Assembly (NCBI RefSeq): GCF_027744825.2
Contig: NC_071342.1
Coordinates: 16,735,001 to 16,799,000, forward strand
Source: Synchiropus splendidus
Lineage: Eukaryota; Chordata; Actinopteri; Syngnathiformes; Callionymidae
Length of the DNA: 64,000 nucleotides
Reading direction: 5' to 3'
The position numbers were made by a program, and so were the translations under genes. Positions 51,170 to 64,000 of this stretch are shown in pieces. The notes beneath the pieces were generated by a model. It was not told the DNA's origin. It saw nothing but the letters and a program-made list of their open reading frames with translations, and searched no databases. The first letter of the stretch is position 1, and each line of letters opens with the position of its first letter.

Positions 51170-51350
51170 GTCAGAGATCATGTGGGGTGAAGAGCAGAGT
51201 GCAGGCAGGGTAGAATGGGTGAAGGAGCTTGGCAGGAGTAATTCAACCAGGTTAAAGGAGAAGCAGAAGACAACCAATGAGAAGTGGTGAATGAGGACAT
51301 GAAGAGGATGGGTGTGACCAGAGAGGATGATCATGACAGGTTTTTTTTTT
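51170..51350 (+). mobile_element. Internally deleted RTE LINE remnant, plus orientation
   Basis: The left half contains AGAGTGCAGGCAGGGTAGAA and TGGGTGAAGGAG, from the RTE segment upstream of LYGLE. The right half contains GAGGACATGAAGAGGATGGG followed by a GACCAGAGAGGATGATCATG stretch, which corresponds to the near-terminal KEDMR-VGV-EED region. The roughly 300 bases expected between them are replaced by about 60 unrelated bases. Coding capacity is lost. Confidence 0.52.
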
Positions 51351-52884
51351 AAGAATAGGAAGAGCAACACTCCACACAATGTTCGATAAACCTTTATATG
51401 CACATTCTAATCCACATTTCCCTTCTCATGATATGAGCTTCACCCATAAGGCTGCTAAATGACAGGGAGACCATGACTCTATTCCAAGCACAGCATCATC
51501 TTCAGACGCCTATAGCAGCATGGCATTAGACATTAAGCTGGGTGAGATTTAGAGGTTACCTGGCATCCCAAGTTGTGAGGGGAAAAAAAGCCAAACCATG
51601 AAACAGGATTCACCCCAGTGTTCGCTTAGGAGGGGGCTTTATTTATAATGTCACCTGCAGACTGAACCCTTCAATCTGGATGTGAAATGAAAAAGTGTGA
51701 ACATGGGTGCTGTATAAACTGACTGAAAAGTCCAGTTGCTGCATTATTTATGGCACATAGTTCATTATTTGACAATGAAGGGTTCGATGTATTAAAGTAG
51801 TGAATTGATCGTGACCTCGCCTCGCGATGAACGCTGGAATGCCATAAAAACTGTCTCAGAAGTGGCAATAAATGAAAGTCCACCCACATCCCGTTAAGCA
51901 GCGCTAACAACACGCTTTTGTTTATTCAACGAAAAGGCAATTTTGGGAAAAGTGCTGAACAAAGAGCAGCACACTCCTGTGAACTCGCAGCATGAAAGCG
52001 GGCTGGCTCCTGTGGTTGTGCTTCAGAAATATCTGCTCATAAACCTGCACAAGGTGCTGCAGCGCCTGCTGAATGACTGCGTCGGCCTAGATTAGACCTG
52101 TTTAAAATTGGGAGTCGATCAGCCCGGTTAGCTTTGACCTTGGTGGATAATAATAGCGCTAAAGCAGCTGTATGTAGGGCTAATAGCGCTGTGATTCAAA
52201 TATTACATAGGAGCGAGCATAAACACCGGCCTGTCTGCACATGCTAATGTGTGCGCTGTGATCTTCAGTGAGGGGTGATAGCTTTACAATCACAAGCTGA
52301 CTCTTAACAATTCATCTGAAATCTTGATCATCTCCTTGAAATATTCATAAATGTAACTGGCCTAGTCATGCCGGGTTTCCAGTTATCATCCGCCTGTCAA
52401 GTCACCAGACAAAACCCAACTGATCATGAATATGTGTCAGGCAGACGGGGGGCTGATATAAATATTAATTTCCAAGTCAAAACAGATCTTGTTTGTAGAC
52501 ACGCAGTTGTGGGAAAAATACAAACAACAAACATTCCCTCGGCTCTCGCTACCTGTCATCGCTCTTCTTTATGGATTCTCTTTGATAAAAACCCGCCAGA
52601 TCCAGCACATTAACAAAGCAGTGGGAATAGTTCTGCTTAGTTTGTTTTGTTGCAAGTGGAGGGCACCGGATAAAAAGGCAGAGAAATGGCTGCCTGGAAT
52701 ACAGATTTAGGGAGAGAAAAGAAACAAAATACTGTTAACTGGAACCTGCAAAATCGGTGGTAGAAGAGAAAAAAGGTTTTTGAGCACTTTATTTTGCACA
52801 AAATAAAATAAATCAGCGCTGTGCCAGAATAAAGACAACGTCTATGCATCCATTCATATATATTGCCTTTACCTTGGTCATTCT

Positions 52885-52924
52885 TTATATATATATATAT
52901 AGATATATATCTATATATATATAT
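52885..52924. repeat. Interrupted (TA)n microsatellite
   Basis: TA units broken by AGA and TCT, giving a near-palindromic segment. Confidence 0.9.
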
Positions 52925-53528
52925 GGAATAAAGTGTATGGAAGGGTTGGAAAAACTTCACATGGTCAACTCTCATTTTAAGTTAACTGATGTGACTCACT
53001 CATGATATTATGAAGGTGGTGATGCCTTCATGTGGAGTTGGATCTCTCTAAAACAACTCAAACAAATACACTTCCTGACTCGGAATGACTGATGGATATT
53101 TAAATTTAACACTGGTACAGGAGTCCATCTCTTTGGTTCACACAAGGATTTTCTGAATCATACGAGATTGTCATAGACCCACATACAAGATAAAAAAATA
53201 AAAAAATAAACTGATCACAGCACACCACACGCACATTAAGGTTTGTATTTTTCAGTCAGTTTGTCTTATGATTGACTGACTTTCTGTTCCACATCAGCTC
53301 ACCACAGTCGAGAGCGGTCGGCTCTATCCATGCAAAGATATTGGATTGTAAATATAGAACAACTTAATGTCGATCCTGTCCTTCCACAGAGACAGATTCA
53401 CTGAGTGTGCAATATCAATATAAATGTACTTAAAAAAAATGGAACTTGCAAATACTGTAAGCACACAAAGGTGAAAGTACAGCTCATCTTAAACTCATTT
53501 TAGAATTTAAGAAATCATTTGGCCTTAA

Positions 53529-53563
53529 TGCATGTCACGTGACACGTGGAGAAGTGACATGCA
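53529..53563. promoter_or_regulatory. CLEAR/E-box palindrome inside an inverted repeat
   Basis: GTCACGTGAC (53534-53543) is the perfect 10-base E-box bound by MiT/TFE and USF factors. It overlaps a second CACGTG-like site (ACACGTGG) and sits inside TGCATGTCAC...GTGACATGCA, a perfect 10-base inverted repeat. Function is not shown by sequence alone. Confidence 0.3.
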
Positions 53564-56252
53564 TGAACAACAGAGGAACAACATCAGAAAAGTGCTTTGG
53601 AAGAAGGTAACATAACCATCACCACCAACGCAGAAGTCTGCTGAAACAACCCTTTTGTCTTCTGAGTTAAGCTCTTAAATGGCCTCCATTTGAAATGTTG
53701 CCAAAATGTCATTGAACGTGGAGGGTCTACAGCAAAATGTGGCGAACGCATTTATCGCCGATATATTTCAATAGAAGAATGAATGGTAAAAAACAGCTTT
53801 CATTTGATATTGATTTCGCGGGAGCAATCGCTTGTCCCGTTTTATTCTTCAAAAGAAGCTTCCGACATTCATAGAAATGTGTCTTTTGAGAACGCCGTCT
53901 GCATCTAAAGCAAGAATGTCACCTGTGCTCCAGCCATGACAAAGACCTTGTACTCCCACCAAGCATCTGTCGACTCGGATTGAAGTAGAATTGATGAAAC
54001 CTTGCGATGCACCAGGAAACTTCGGCTTCATGCGCACGACCTTTTGCAAGGTTGATACTCAACTCGGCACCTGGCGTCATAGAAGGGAAAAGCTGAAAGC
54101 GTAAATTGGGGCTTTGGAACTCGAGCCAACGTAAGACGGAAAGTAGGGCACATTTATGTGGCGCAGCTATTAAACTGATTAAAGATAATGCATCACGTAT
54201 AACGTGAGCGCTTATATTTTTCAGGTCATTTCTAGCCAGCTGCAAAACAGGTTTCCTCGTGGTAAAATCCTGCATTAGCAACATGAATTAGGTGGAGCTG
54301 GATGACCTGCTGAGGTAGTTTTGAGTGGTGTGTGTGAATTACTCATGTGAGTTTTTGCAATAATAAGATGTATTTACAATAATCCTTAATCATAAGATGT
54401 ATTTTCAAAACAAAATATTGTGAGTATTAGGCTCAATCTTGTCATGACAGCAGTTTGAAGTCTGTGAGAGGTCAACATAGTGGACAATGTTGGACGGAGA
54501 ATGACAAACAAAAAGAAAAGCACATCCACAAAAATGGAATGATATTTGAATAAAAAACAAAAACAAAACATGTTTGAATGTGATTCTTTTTTTGTAAATG
54601 TGTTTCGTTTTTGTTACTGCACTATTTTTTTTGTAAATTTAACAGTGTTATGAGCTCCACTGTAAATCATATATTTTTTGTTATTTATGTTATGTTGATT
54701 TGTTTGGGGTGTTTCGGGAACAATTGGTTCGGATTCTCGGGTGGATAGTGAATGCACCACTGAGCTCGCGGACCTGAGACAATTGTTCTTTTTCTGTTTT
54801 TTCTTTGAAAGCATTAAAAAAATAAAAAAAAAATAGAGCAATGACCAGATGTGGATTACGTTCACAACGCAAATGAGTGCAATCGCTACATAAACATGAT
54901 TCCTTTGCGATTCCATTTTTTGTGCTTTCGTTTTCACAATTTGCGCTTTTGTTTTTGTAAATGTGACTCAGTTTTTCTGGGTTTATTTTTGCCCTTCAGG
55001 GCTTCACAGCACACACTGCGCATGGCAACTATGCAAACATGAAAACTACCGTTATAACTGCGCACAGCGTCAATTATTTACTCAACTTTACCCCAAATTC
55101 TGTTTAGTTCCCGACGCAAGTTGCACCCCCACACTAAGCTGCAGAGGCTTTAAAAGAGCAAGGCGCCATCCTTAGGTCCTTTTAAAGAATTCACCTGTTT
55201 AAAGTTGAAAGCATGAAACAGCGCAGCAGTGGCTCTCTTCATGACTCTCCATTCCTCAGGTGCCCTTAATAAATGCATGCCTATTGTGGCATCCTTCTCT
55301 CCCACCGTATGGCAGGAATGGCACCTGTTTAATCAACAACTTCCTCTGACAGTCCCCGAGCTGGATGTGAGCCCTCCTTTCTATTCTCGCACGATACCGC
55401 AGAGAGATGTGAGCCTCATAGAAATTCTGGAGACCTTCGACTCCAGCAACACAGACAGGTAGAGCTCCTGAAGAAAGGGATAAAGAACCACTCTAATGCT
55501 TCTTGACTCCGCTTTAGTGCTGAAATTCATCAGAAATCTACGACCATTACCGTTATCGGAGTGCATTTATCTCGGCAGGAAAAACAAAAATGCAGATATT
55601 TTCTGCGGAATATCCGAGCGGCTGTTGTTCTGATAGCGAGGGACTTCATGTGCGGGTAATCAGGATGCTCACATGTTCACGCTGGAGATGACCTCTTCAG
55701 TCCCCATCAGCTGTGTAGAAATGCCATATTTTACATAGACTAATATTTCACCTGGCATGCAGCAGCCCTCCCTGGTGTGAGGGGAATATCAAGGGATGGG
55801 GCTGCGCACCTCCTGCACCTCAGAACTCCTCCTCCTGTTCGCCACTTCAAGCTACAGTTCTGGGAGAATGTGGCTCCAGCAAGACAACCACAACTAGCAG
55901 AGTAATAGGATCTAAGTGGCCCGGTGTTGCCAGTGGTTGGGATCAGATAAATAGGTAGGACTCATTTAAAAGGTGGTCCGACCTTTTGATGGCTTCAGTC
56001 TCATTAACCTTTGGTGAAGTGTGCAGGAACTGCAGGAGGAATTGGGCCACAAGGAAATGCTCCATGGCTGAAGACACGGTGGTGCGCTGGGAACTGAGGT
56101 CCTGATTCAGGGTGGACTTTATAAAGTAGCAAAAATAGTGTATAGTGCTGTGGGAATCAGAAAATGGCTTTTGCTGGACGGTTCTTACTTACCAATGGTG
56201 TTGCAGTCAAGACCACCTGGAGACCGACTGGGACCTTGAAAACGTATACGTA

Positions 56253-57005
56253 CGCAGTCTTTCTGGGGTCTGGTCATTGGCATAATGCTCTCCCTCTCGT
56301 CCTCAACTGAACCACCCAAAACAAATGGCTAAACTTAACCTTTACTCTTCACCCAACTAAAACCCAACTATAATGACCGAGTTATTTGGAAGTGTTAACC
56401 CTCAAAATGAGTGAGGACCATCCAAAATGTCGACTACTACTTTGGAAAAATGTCCTCTCTGTCGGTTAAAAACTTATACCAGTTCTCACAAAGATAGAAG
56501 TACACACACACACACACACATTTGTCTTCCTAGGACCGTCACCGTCACTGACATTGACATAATGCTTTCCATAGCATCTTCCTCTAAACCTAACCATCGA
56601 AAACAAATGGCTAAACTCAACCTTTACTCTGAACCCTCTGAATGAGACTTTAACAAAGTGAGCAACTCATCCAGGTTCTCACAAAGATCGAAGCACAAGA
56701 ACACACACACATACACATAGGAACACACACATTTGTATTGCCATCCCTGTGGGGACATTGTGAGGTTGACATTGCCATAATGCTTTCCCCGGCCTCTCAC
56801 CCTGAACCTAACCATCCAACACATATGGCTCACCTTAACCAGGACTCTGAACCAAAGTTAAACCCAATTGTAATGGCACAGTTATTTTGAAGTCTTCATC
56901 ATCAAATTGAGGTTTGGACCTTTGGGGATCCCCACAGGTCCACACAAGGAAGTGTTTTGTCAAGAATTGGTCCCCATGAGGCAGTATAAACAAACCCACA
57001 CCCAC
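56253..57005 (+). repeat. Three degenerate units of a fish dispersed repeat
   Basis: CATAATGCTYTCC recurs at 56281, 56558 and 56776, each time followed by an AACC-rich segment and a CAAATGGCT or CATATGGCT block, then (after units one and two) a CA-rich run at 56502-56520 and about 56701-56730. Unit spacing is 277 and 218 bases. The sequence is the fish repeat with TGTGGGGACATTGTGAGGTT-type ends and TAACC-rich interior that often sits beside CA microsatellites. Confidence 0.62.
56502..56520 (+). repeat. (CA)n microsatellite
   Basis: About nine CA units inside the fish dispersed repeat. Confidence 0.9.
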
Positions 57006-60000
57006 CAACGCACTTCCTTCTCTTTATTTTTATGTACCATCTGACGGTAAAATACTCATCTACATTTGTTGGCAACTATCAGCATATTGGTTCCACAACA
57101 TTTCTCCATTCCACTCCAGGTGTTGCCTACTTTGACTATGACAGGCCTATGAAGCTAATTCACTCCCTTCACTCAGCAAACGGCTGGTGTCAAAGTGAAC
57201 CACTTTAAAAACAAGGAAGTGAGTGGTCCTGTGTTCTGAATGCCTTATGTGGCGGAAACAGAAGTAACAAATGTGTGGCGCATCCGAGAGTGGAATATGG
57301 CCATGGCACGTATGGTGCACGTGAGCGCTGCCACACTATGAACAAGTGAGAGATCTTATTCTCAAGTATTAGTGGTCAAGGTGATGTTTATTTAATTTAA
57401 ATTTTCTTTCATCATTTTTTTATTTTACTCAAATGACATTCTTCTGTATTCCTTCCACCTTTGTCCCATGTTCTACTTCTTCTTACCATAACATATGACC
57501 AGTCACAATGAATGCTCGAACACATTATTCTGGTTCCATATAGCAACCAAAAAATGGCTTCTTAACTAGCAGGAAAACAATCGCTATATATTAAAATTTT
57601 CGAAGTAGAGATGCTCAGGATTTTCTGGCGAAAGAAAACAATTTTTTCACATGACGACAAAATTCATTTTGCTAAAGAAGACTGAAATATTATACCCATT
57701 ATGCCATCATTTCACACCCATTTGGGATTAGCAGACTTTGCATATTGCCATAACCGTTGCCCTTAAAGCCTCATTTCTGTCGGGACTGAAGCAGAGTAAG
57801 ATAGTCTTATCCAGGAAATAATTGGATGATGTGGATGAATTCCAAATTCGAACAAAACTGACGGCTAAACGATAGAGACACAAAGACTTAGCCGCCGTGT
57901 GAAAGAAGATAAGCGAAGAACCTCATTTCCTCTCCCAGTTAATGGCGCAGTTTACTTTGTTGTGATGGGGAGCCAAGCACGCGCACCGGCGGGCGTCTCC
58001 ACTTCCTCGCCGTTATGTAATTAAATTGGGAGTCTCTCGCATTCCGCCACAATAATTCATGAGAAGAGGATTAGAAAGCGGATAAGAGAAAAGTTAGTGT
58101 ACCACCAGATCGGAACGTACATGCTAAAGTGGGATAGGGCGGAGCTTCAAATGATACTGAGCACGATTTGAAATCTGACCTACATTTCTGATACGTCAAA
58201 TTTAATCTCCCCGAGGAGCTTGTTTATTTGTCACAGGCTTACATCTTTAAAACTAGTTGTTGCCTCTGTTATTCATGAAAAGAGTATCAAGCATTAGATC
58301 CCCACTGGTCTCAATCTCAAAGCAGGATGTGTCACTTATAAGATAGTTGCCGTGTGCCAACGTGTTCTGGATTCGCGTTGGGCAAAATGAATGGGAGCTA
58401 ATGCTTCTAGCAGCCTTGGAATGAACCCACGGAGAGGGATGGCTAATCCGATCATTCTACACCATTCATCTCCACTTGGCTTTCAGCTCCTTTCTCTACG
58501 GGCAATTTGTGGCTTCACTGCTGGGCATCTTCAAAGCCAGTATGGTACGTCGACTGAGCACTTCCAGGCCGACCGGGAGTCAAAACACAGTCCTCAAGTC
58601 TGTGACCTCACAAATGTCCATGTTGACTGCTGCCAACTAATGATATGTTGCCAGTAATAGCTGAGTAATGCCGACTGAAATGATACTTTTGGGGCATCTA
58701 ACTATGCAATTGTGTGACATTCAGTGTACAAAAATGATCACAGGTTATTGGACACACAATAAAACCATTTATTACCATTTCAGAGGGTTAGAGTTGAGGA
58801 ATCGTATGAAAGACAGACTTCCCTGAGAGCGGGAGAAGAGTGAGCCACATTCTGTGTCAAACAATTTGAAATGATTGTCAACTGCTGTGACTACACGAGG
58901 AAATGGATTCATGCAAACATACCCAACAAATGGCATATAATCTCAGCCAAATACCTACAAGGCTGCATACCCCTCCACACAGCCTCTCATGACTAACAGA
59001 AACAAGGACCTGCAATAACCTATGAGACTTCCAAACTCCTCATATGGTTGGGCTTCATTCTAGTAGTGAAAAAAGTATGACTGAATATTTATTAAAATAC
59101 ACACGAGTAGTGTATTCTAATAATGTATTACAGTAGGCTAGGAGACTGTACTATAAAATTATGAAACACTTTAAAATCATTTGGTACATATTCTAATAAC
59201 TTTTTAGGCCTTTATTTTCTGTTTATTCTCTTAAAATTCAAATTATTTTTATGAATGACACTCACTTTTATAAGCAATACCTGTCCCTCAAGATGAATAA
59301 GATATTGAAAAACAAATGTTGTAATAAAGTGCCTTTACGTCATGATATGTTTTAACAATGGTTCGGTCACTAAGGCATTTACTAATTTAAAAGATCTTCC
59401 AATATTAGGTTTTGTTTTGATAACCATTTTAAATAATGATAATAATAATCAAATGACATATTCAAGCATTTTTAATATATATGAAATCAAAACGAAGTTG
59501 TACTTGATTGTAGGTTTTTTTTTCATTTGTCACAGTGCATAAACTGCAGGAAACCCACCCTGTTTTAAAGTATTTACCAAGAGGGATATGCAAAAAATAT
59601 ATCAAAATCTGAGCAAATCTGAGCACTGAAAATGTGACACCCTTTTAACATTTTATGACCATGGTTGAATTGAAATATTGATCATAATTCAACCCCCTAA
59701 GAAGAGATTTTTTTCCACCATTGGTCTCTGATTTTTGTAATTACACTGATAATTACAGTTTTTTTTATTGAAAAATGGTAATAGTCATGTTTGAAATTAA
59801 CTATATAAAAAAACCCAATATAGTTAACTATATTAAAAATGCATATAAAACTAATACAAATATAGATAATGATGGATACAACTATGTTCTTTTTAAATAC
59901 AAATCACATTCAGCTTTGTTTAGAATCAAGTGCAGAAGCAATGTGCAGAGATTTGACAACATGATCAGCCAGGAGCTAAAACTGTAGTCACGGGCAGCGC

Positions 60001-62479
60001 AACTCCCGAGACGTCGCTGTGTGATGTTGCGGAGCACAGCCGGCAACGTTCCATCCTGGCCATGGGCTGTGGTCAGACCGGGCCCAGAGAGCAGTGACAG
60101 CCTGCTGCTCTTTCAGCTGCAGCAAAGCAGCGGAGCCTGACATCTCTCAACGCAGAGATGAAATGAAGGGAGAACACAGGGAACATCAGTAACCGCCACA
60201 AGTGCCCGGGGAAGAGGCATGTAAAAGAAGATTGCGCGTCTTTATATACACCCCATAAAATGAAAGCAATCCATTCCGGACCAGTCAGTTGCCTTGGAAC
60301 GCGTCATATCTATTTGTATGATGGCACAGCAGAACTAGAGTTAGCATATGAAAAAACACTTTTCGCAGGTCAGGATCAGGGTGTGAACGTCATTTTGAGA
60401 AAGATGGGTCCAGCAAAGTGAGCGAACCAATGCACGTACACCTTAGACAGGTTGCCGAAAGTTCACAAACAGAAGTTGGATTTTTTTTCCCACTGCTAAG
60501 CTGTGAACACAAGCTAGAAAGGAGCGCTATCAAATATCTATCTTCAGGGGACAAGGGCTCTGGCATGGATCCGCCAAGAGGTAACAGAAATGTGTCCTCA
60601 TTTACTAAATCCCATGTTATTTCCTCCTCTGTCTCAACATGTTACAGTGAGAGGAGGGTTTTATTGCCATGTCCATAGCATGCGCCTGCCTGAAGGGTGA
60701 GATCTGCTTCCATTTAATCTTTCATGCCAAGGTTTATTTTGCGTTGGCTTTTGTTTTGACTCCGAATTCTTTGTAAGCCTCTGGAATCTCCATTAGGGAG
60801 GCGGTCATCTGGGATCCCATACTGGATTTTTTTTGGACTCACTTGGCCGGGTGCCTTTCTTCAGGAAACTCTCTTGTTTTCTAAGCTGAGGGTGAGAACC
60901 TCAAACGGGTTGAGGGGCGTAAAGGATTAGTAAACAGAACTGCTGGCGTCCACTGTTAAGTAAGACGTGCATGTCAAAGCAGTCCACAGCGACTCAAGGC
61001 CACATCTTTGCATGAAGTTTTAAAAGACTACATCCCTCTGGCGTGGAGAAAACACGAAAAAATAAAAAGAAATTTAAGTGTCCTTGCTGCAAGGAGAGAC
61101 GGAACGGGCCGTGGCTAAAATGATATAATGACTCGGCTCATCGTACAAGGCCAGTCAATCACTGAACCCACTGTTTTTCAACCCGACGCAGCTGTAAAAA
61201 TACATTAGACGCGACCCAGACAGCTCCGAGTACAAACAGAGACAGCCTGTGATTGGTTGACTCATAACATAAATAAAGGAAGAGACAGATCTGAAGAAAG
61301 AAGAGATAACAAGGCAAGTTCAGGGGATTCGTGGATGAACGCAGACGGGCCGGTGAGTGTCTTCTGATGCCGAAGGGACATGATGTTATAAGGCAGTCTG
61401 CCTTTGTGCCCAAAAAACAAAGTCTGCTTCGTGCCCTCAAGACGCGTGCGCGGCTCGAGGCTTGTGCCGTCTGAAAATATGAACTAGCTCGCACCACACA
61501 TCGCATGGTTGCATCTGATCTCTGACGTATTTACTCTGAAACATCTTTAGTACCAAGCCATTAACCACAGATGCAACATGTTGAAATTAATCACATAAGC
61601 TATGTACATACAGACTTAATGCTCAGTAAGTATTTTTCGCTCAGATGGTCCCAAGCTGAAGATGCATGTGTTTATTTGAGGGTGTTTCTTTGAATAAAAC
61701 AACACTAAAACTCAGGGCATCGTCTCCATGGCAGTGTTGCGTATGGCATGAAACATTATTTTTGATATGGCATCAGAGCCGCACTCTGGACTCATATTCC
61801 ATCATTTCACCCTCGGTGGACCTGACTCCTCCACCTCTCCAGTTTCATTGATTTTAAATGAATGCACATTGTTTTTGGAGATCAGTCTGCAGCAGGATGG
61901 ATCCAGCAGATCTCGATGTTGTCACTCATTCACATGGGTCAGGAGGCTCCAACTGTACCTGCTAGTTGGTACCGCAGGCTGCTGTTGCTCTTACTATGCT
62001 GCAGCAGTTGGTCAACTCTCAAAGCTTATTTATTTGCTCAGTTCTTTTTCCTTTGTCCAAAACTTTATTTAAACAACAAGAATATTTATCAGTTCACTTC
62101 CCCCTCCATCTGTTCCTAACTTTTCTAAACGGTGAAAACATTTGGCACCTTGATCATCATTTTCATCCATCTTGTTTTGTATTTGTCTGTTAGCCTCTTT
62201 TGATTTGAATTATGGGATGCAGTGTTGCAAAATTATCATTTCACAAAGTGCCATCTCGAATTCAAGTCCTCTGTAGCTTGTTTGTGCGACTTCTTTTGAC
62301 CAACCTGTTTTTTTTTTGTTTTTTTTTAAGAATAGATACATTGTAGCAAATTTTGAATCAGTCAGCAACATAACAGCCGAGACGTTTATCTGACAATTCC
62401 TTACATTTATTTTATCCACATAAATTGGCCACCATCTGTAGCATTTAAAATATCTTTAATCTTTAATGGTCAAACTGAA

Positions 62480-63140
62480 ATGATCTCAGTGATGCAGCAG
62501 GTGGCAGTGGTTTTCCGTAACTCTCACATGGAGCGCATTAGGTTGGCTGGTTTAGCCATTCCTATTGTGGACTCCTTCTGCTTCCTGGGAACCACCATCA
62601 CTGAGAACTTCAAATGGGAGCCAACCATCAGGTCCCTCAACAGGAAGGCCCAGCAGAGAATGTTCTTCTTGAGGCAGCTACGAAAACTATGACTGCTGAC
62701 GAAGTTGCTGGTGGAGATGTACACAGCCATCATCCAGTCCATCCTCACTTCCTCTATCACTGTTTGGTAAAACAGCGCCATCTCCAGGGACAAGAGCCGA
62801 CTGCAGCGCATCATACTTTCGGCTGAGAAGGTGATTGGTTGCAGCCTGCCATCTCTTCAGGACCTCTATGTCTCCAGGACCCAGAGACGTGAAGGTCGGA
62901 TCAGAGCCGACCCTTCTCACCCTGGTCATGGACTGTTGGTCCCTCTTCCCTCTGGCAGGAGGCTACGGTCCATCCAGACCAGAACCTCCCGTCACAGGAA
63001 CAGCTTCTTCCCCTCGGCCATCAGACTGTTGAATTTTATTTTATTTTACATTTTCTGTCAGCACTTTATTCCAAAACACTTTCCTAGTTGGTGGGCTGCC
63101 CACTGACCATGGCAATAAATTAAATTCTGATTCAGATTCG
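62480..63140 (+). pseudogene. L2-type LINE 3' end, ORF2 C-terminus with two stops
   Basis: One frame from 62480 to 63106 encodes the end of a fish L2-clade ORF2: FLGTTITENFKWEP, NRKAQQRMFFLRQLRKL, YTAIIQSILTSSITVW, AEKVIGCSLPSLQDLY, ADPSHPGHG, PLPSGRR and RHRNSFFPSAIRLLN. The frame is broken only by TGA at 62690-62692 and TAA at 62768-62770, with no frameshift between them. A 3' tail GGCAATAAATTAAATTCTGA followed by TTCAGATTC matches the TTCTGAT-type tail of L2 elements. It is strongly 5'-truncated and has no reverse transcriptase core. Confidence 0.82.
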
Positions 63141-64000
63141 AAACCAAGCGAGAGCATTGTACAAACTCACACTAGAGTGAGGGAAAAGATGGCCGCTCTG
63201 AAGCTCCAGGATCCAGATGGGAGACCCACCAATATTTGTTTTCTCCCTTCTGAAATGAGAGGTCTTCATTTGAAAATGACTATAATATTGGGATATTTAT
63301 TTTGGAATATGTCAGTCCACCATCTTTGTTTCAACACGTCGTAAATAAACAGCGCACAGGGAGGAAGAGGGCGACGCTCTTATCTTGTCCTTGACTATGT
63401 TCACCATCTGGCTTCACAATCAATGTAATTGCAACCAAGAGGTGTGGGTCCAACAGACAATGAGTCATCAACAGTGCTGGAATTCGTCACAATCATCTTG
63501 AATGAGCCTGGCACACGTCTCCGTCTACGATCTGCCTTGGTAAATACTTGCATTGATTGCCCTGTAATGAGGCTGTAGGGCTGTGGGTTACGACTAAGAA
63601 TGTGATTTGTGGTATTTGCTGCGATACTGATTTGTTTACCCTCTGTGGGCAGGACAAATCCATATATCAAGGCCGACCAGAATGGAACATGTGTGAGCCA
63701 GAAGCCGGTGCGTGTGAATGACCAGCCGCTGCCAGCTGTGGGTTGTGTGGCCATTGTCTTCGCTCAAGCTCTCAAACCAGTCAAAAGCACTCACGGAAGA
63801 ATCTGCCTCAGTGAGGACATTCTTGAGAAGGTGGCGCAGCCACACAAAGGTGATGAGCACCCACGTATCCTCCAAAAAAATGTCTTTTTTTTTTAAAGGA
63901 GCTATAAAGCTCAGGCTGCATGAAGGATGTGCTGCTCACTTCAGTCACTGTAAATCACAAGTCGAATTTAATACAATGTGAGTTAGTTATGACAACATCA

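Noticed and set aside
63401..63754. 117-codon minus-strand frame
   Set aside because: No domain recognised and overlapping frames of similar length on the other strand.

Overview
The window reads as vertebrate, most likely teleost, genomic DNA and contains no complete gene. The repeat families are those I know from ray-finned fish: RTE (Expander-like), Rex1 and L2-type LINE 3' ends, small hAT elements, and a fish repeat with CA-rich flanks and a CATAATGCTTTCC core. Long AT microsatellites, no long ORFs and large introns fit the same picture. I cannot name the species.

The main result is that the window lies inside a macro-domain gene on the minus strand, almost certainly MACROD2 (mono-ADP-ribosylhydrolase 2). 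Two consecutive coding exons are visible. A 31-base microexon at 30966-30996 encodes the ISTGIYG substrate-binding loop. A 74-base exon at 16387-16460 begins with GFPNEPAA. Both have canonical AG/GT splice sites, and they join in phase through a split glycine codon (G|GC). Together they give a continuous stretch of the macro domain. MACROD2 is known for enormous introns, so the remaining sequence is best read as parts of three introns: at least 33 kb upstream (30997-64000), 14,505 bases between the exons, and at least 16.4 kb downstream (1-16386). I found no further macro-domain exon and no nested gene.

Layout by position. The first 16 kb hold a long TA microsatellite (1.4 kb), an L2 tail (4.7 kb), a candidate hAT element (6.7-8.3 kb), a hAT terminus (10.1 kb), two RTE fragments that share one target site (12.1-12.5 kb), a 53-base-arm inverted repeat (14.0-14.26 kb) and a 760-base GGAT/GATA array (15.1-15.8 kb). 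The middle intron carries one copy of an unclassified terminal-inverted-repeat (TIR) element (17.45 kb), an RTE 3' end with an open 143-codon frame (22.9-23.5 kb) and two hAT-like MITEs (27.8 and 28.2-28.9 kb). The upstream intron carries a 162-base hairpin MITE (32.15 kb), the second large hAT copy (36.1 kb), the second TIR element in inverted orientation (40.6 kb), paired inverted repeats (42.4 kb), a Rex1 fragment (45.2-45.7 kb), two RTE remnants (46.5 and 51.2 kb), a probable solo LTR (50.08-50.67 kb), a triplicated fish repeat (56.3-57.0 kb) and an L2 3' end with two stop codons (62.5-63.1 kb).

I see no evidence of a novel multi-gene system. The most interesting points are the microexon architecture, a T19 homopolymer that serves as the polypyrimidine tract of one exon, and several well-bounded non-autonomous elements.
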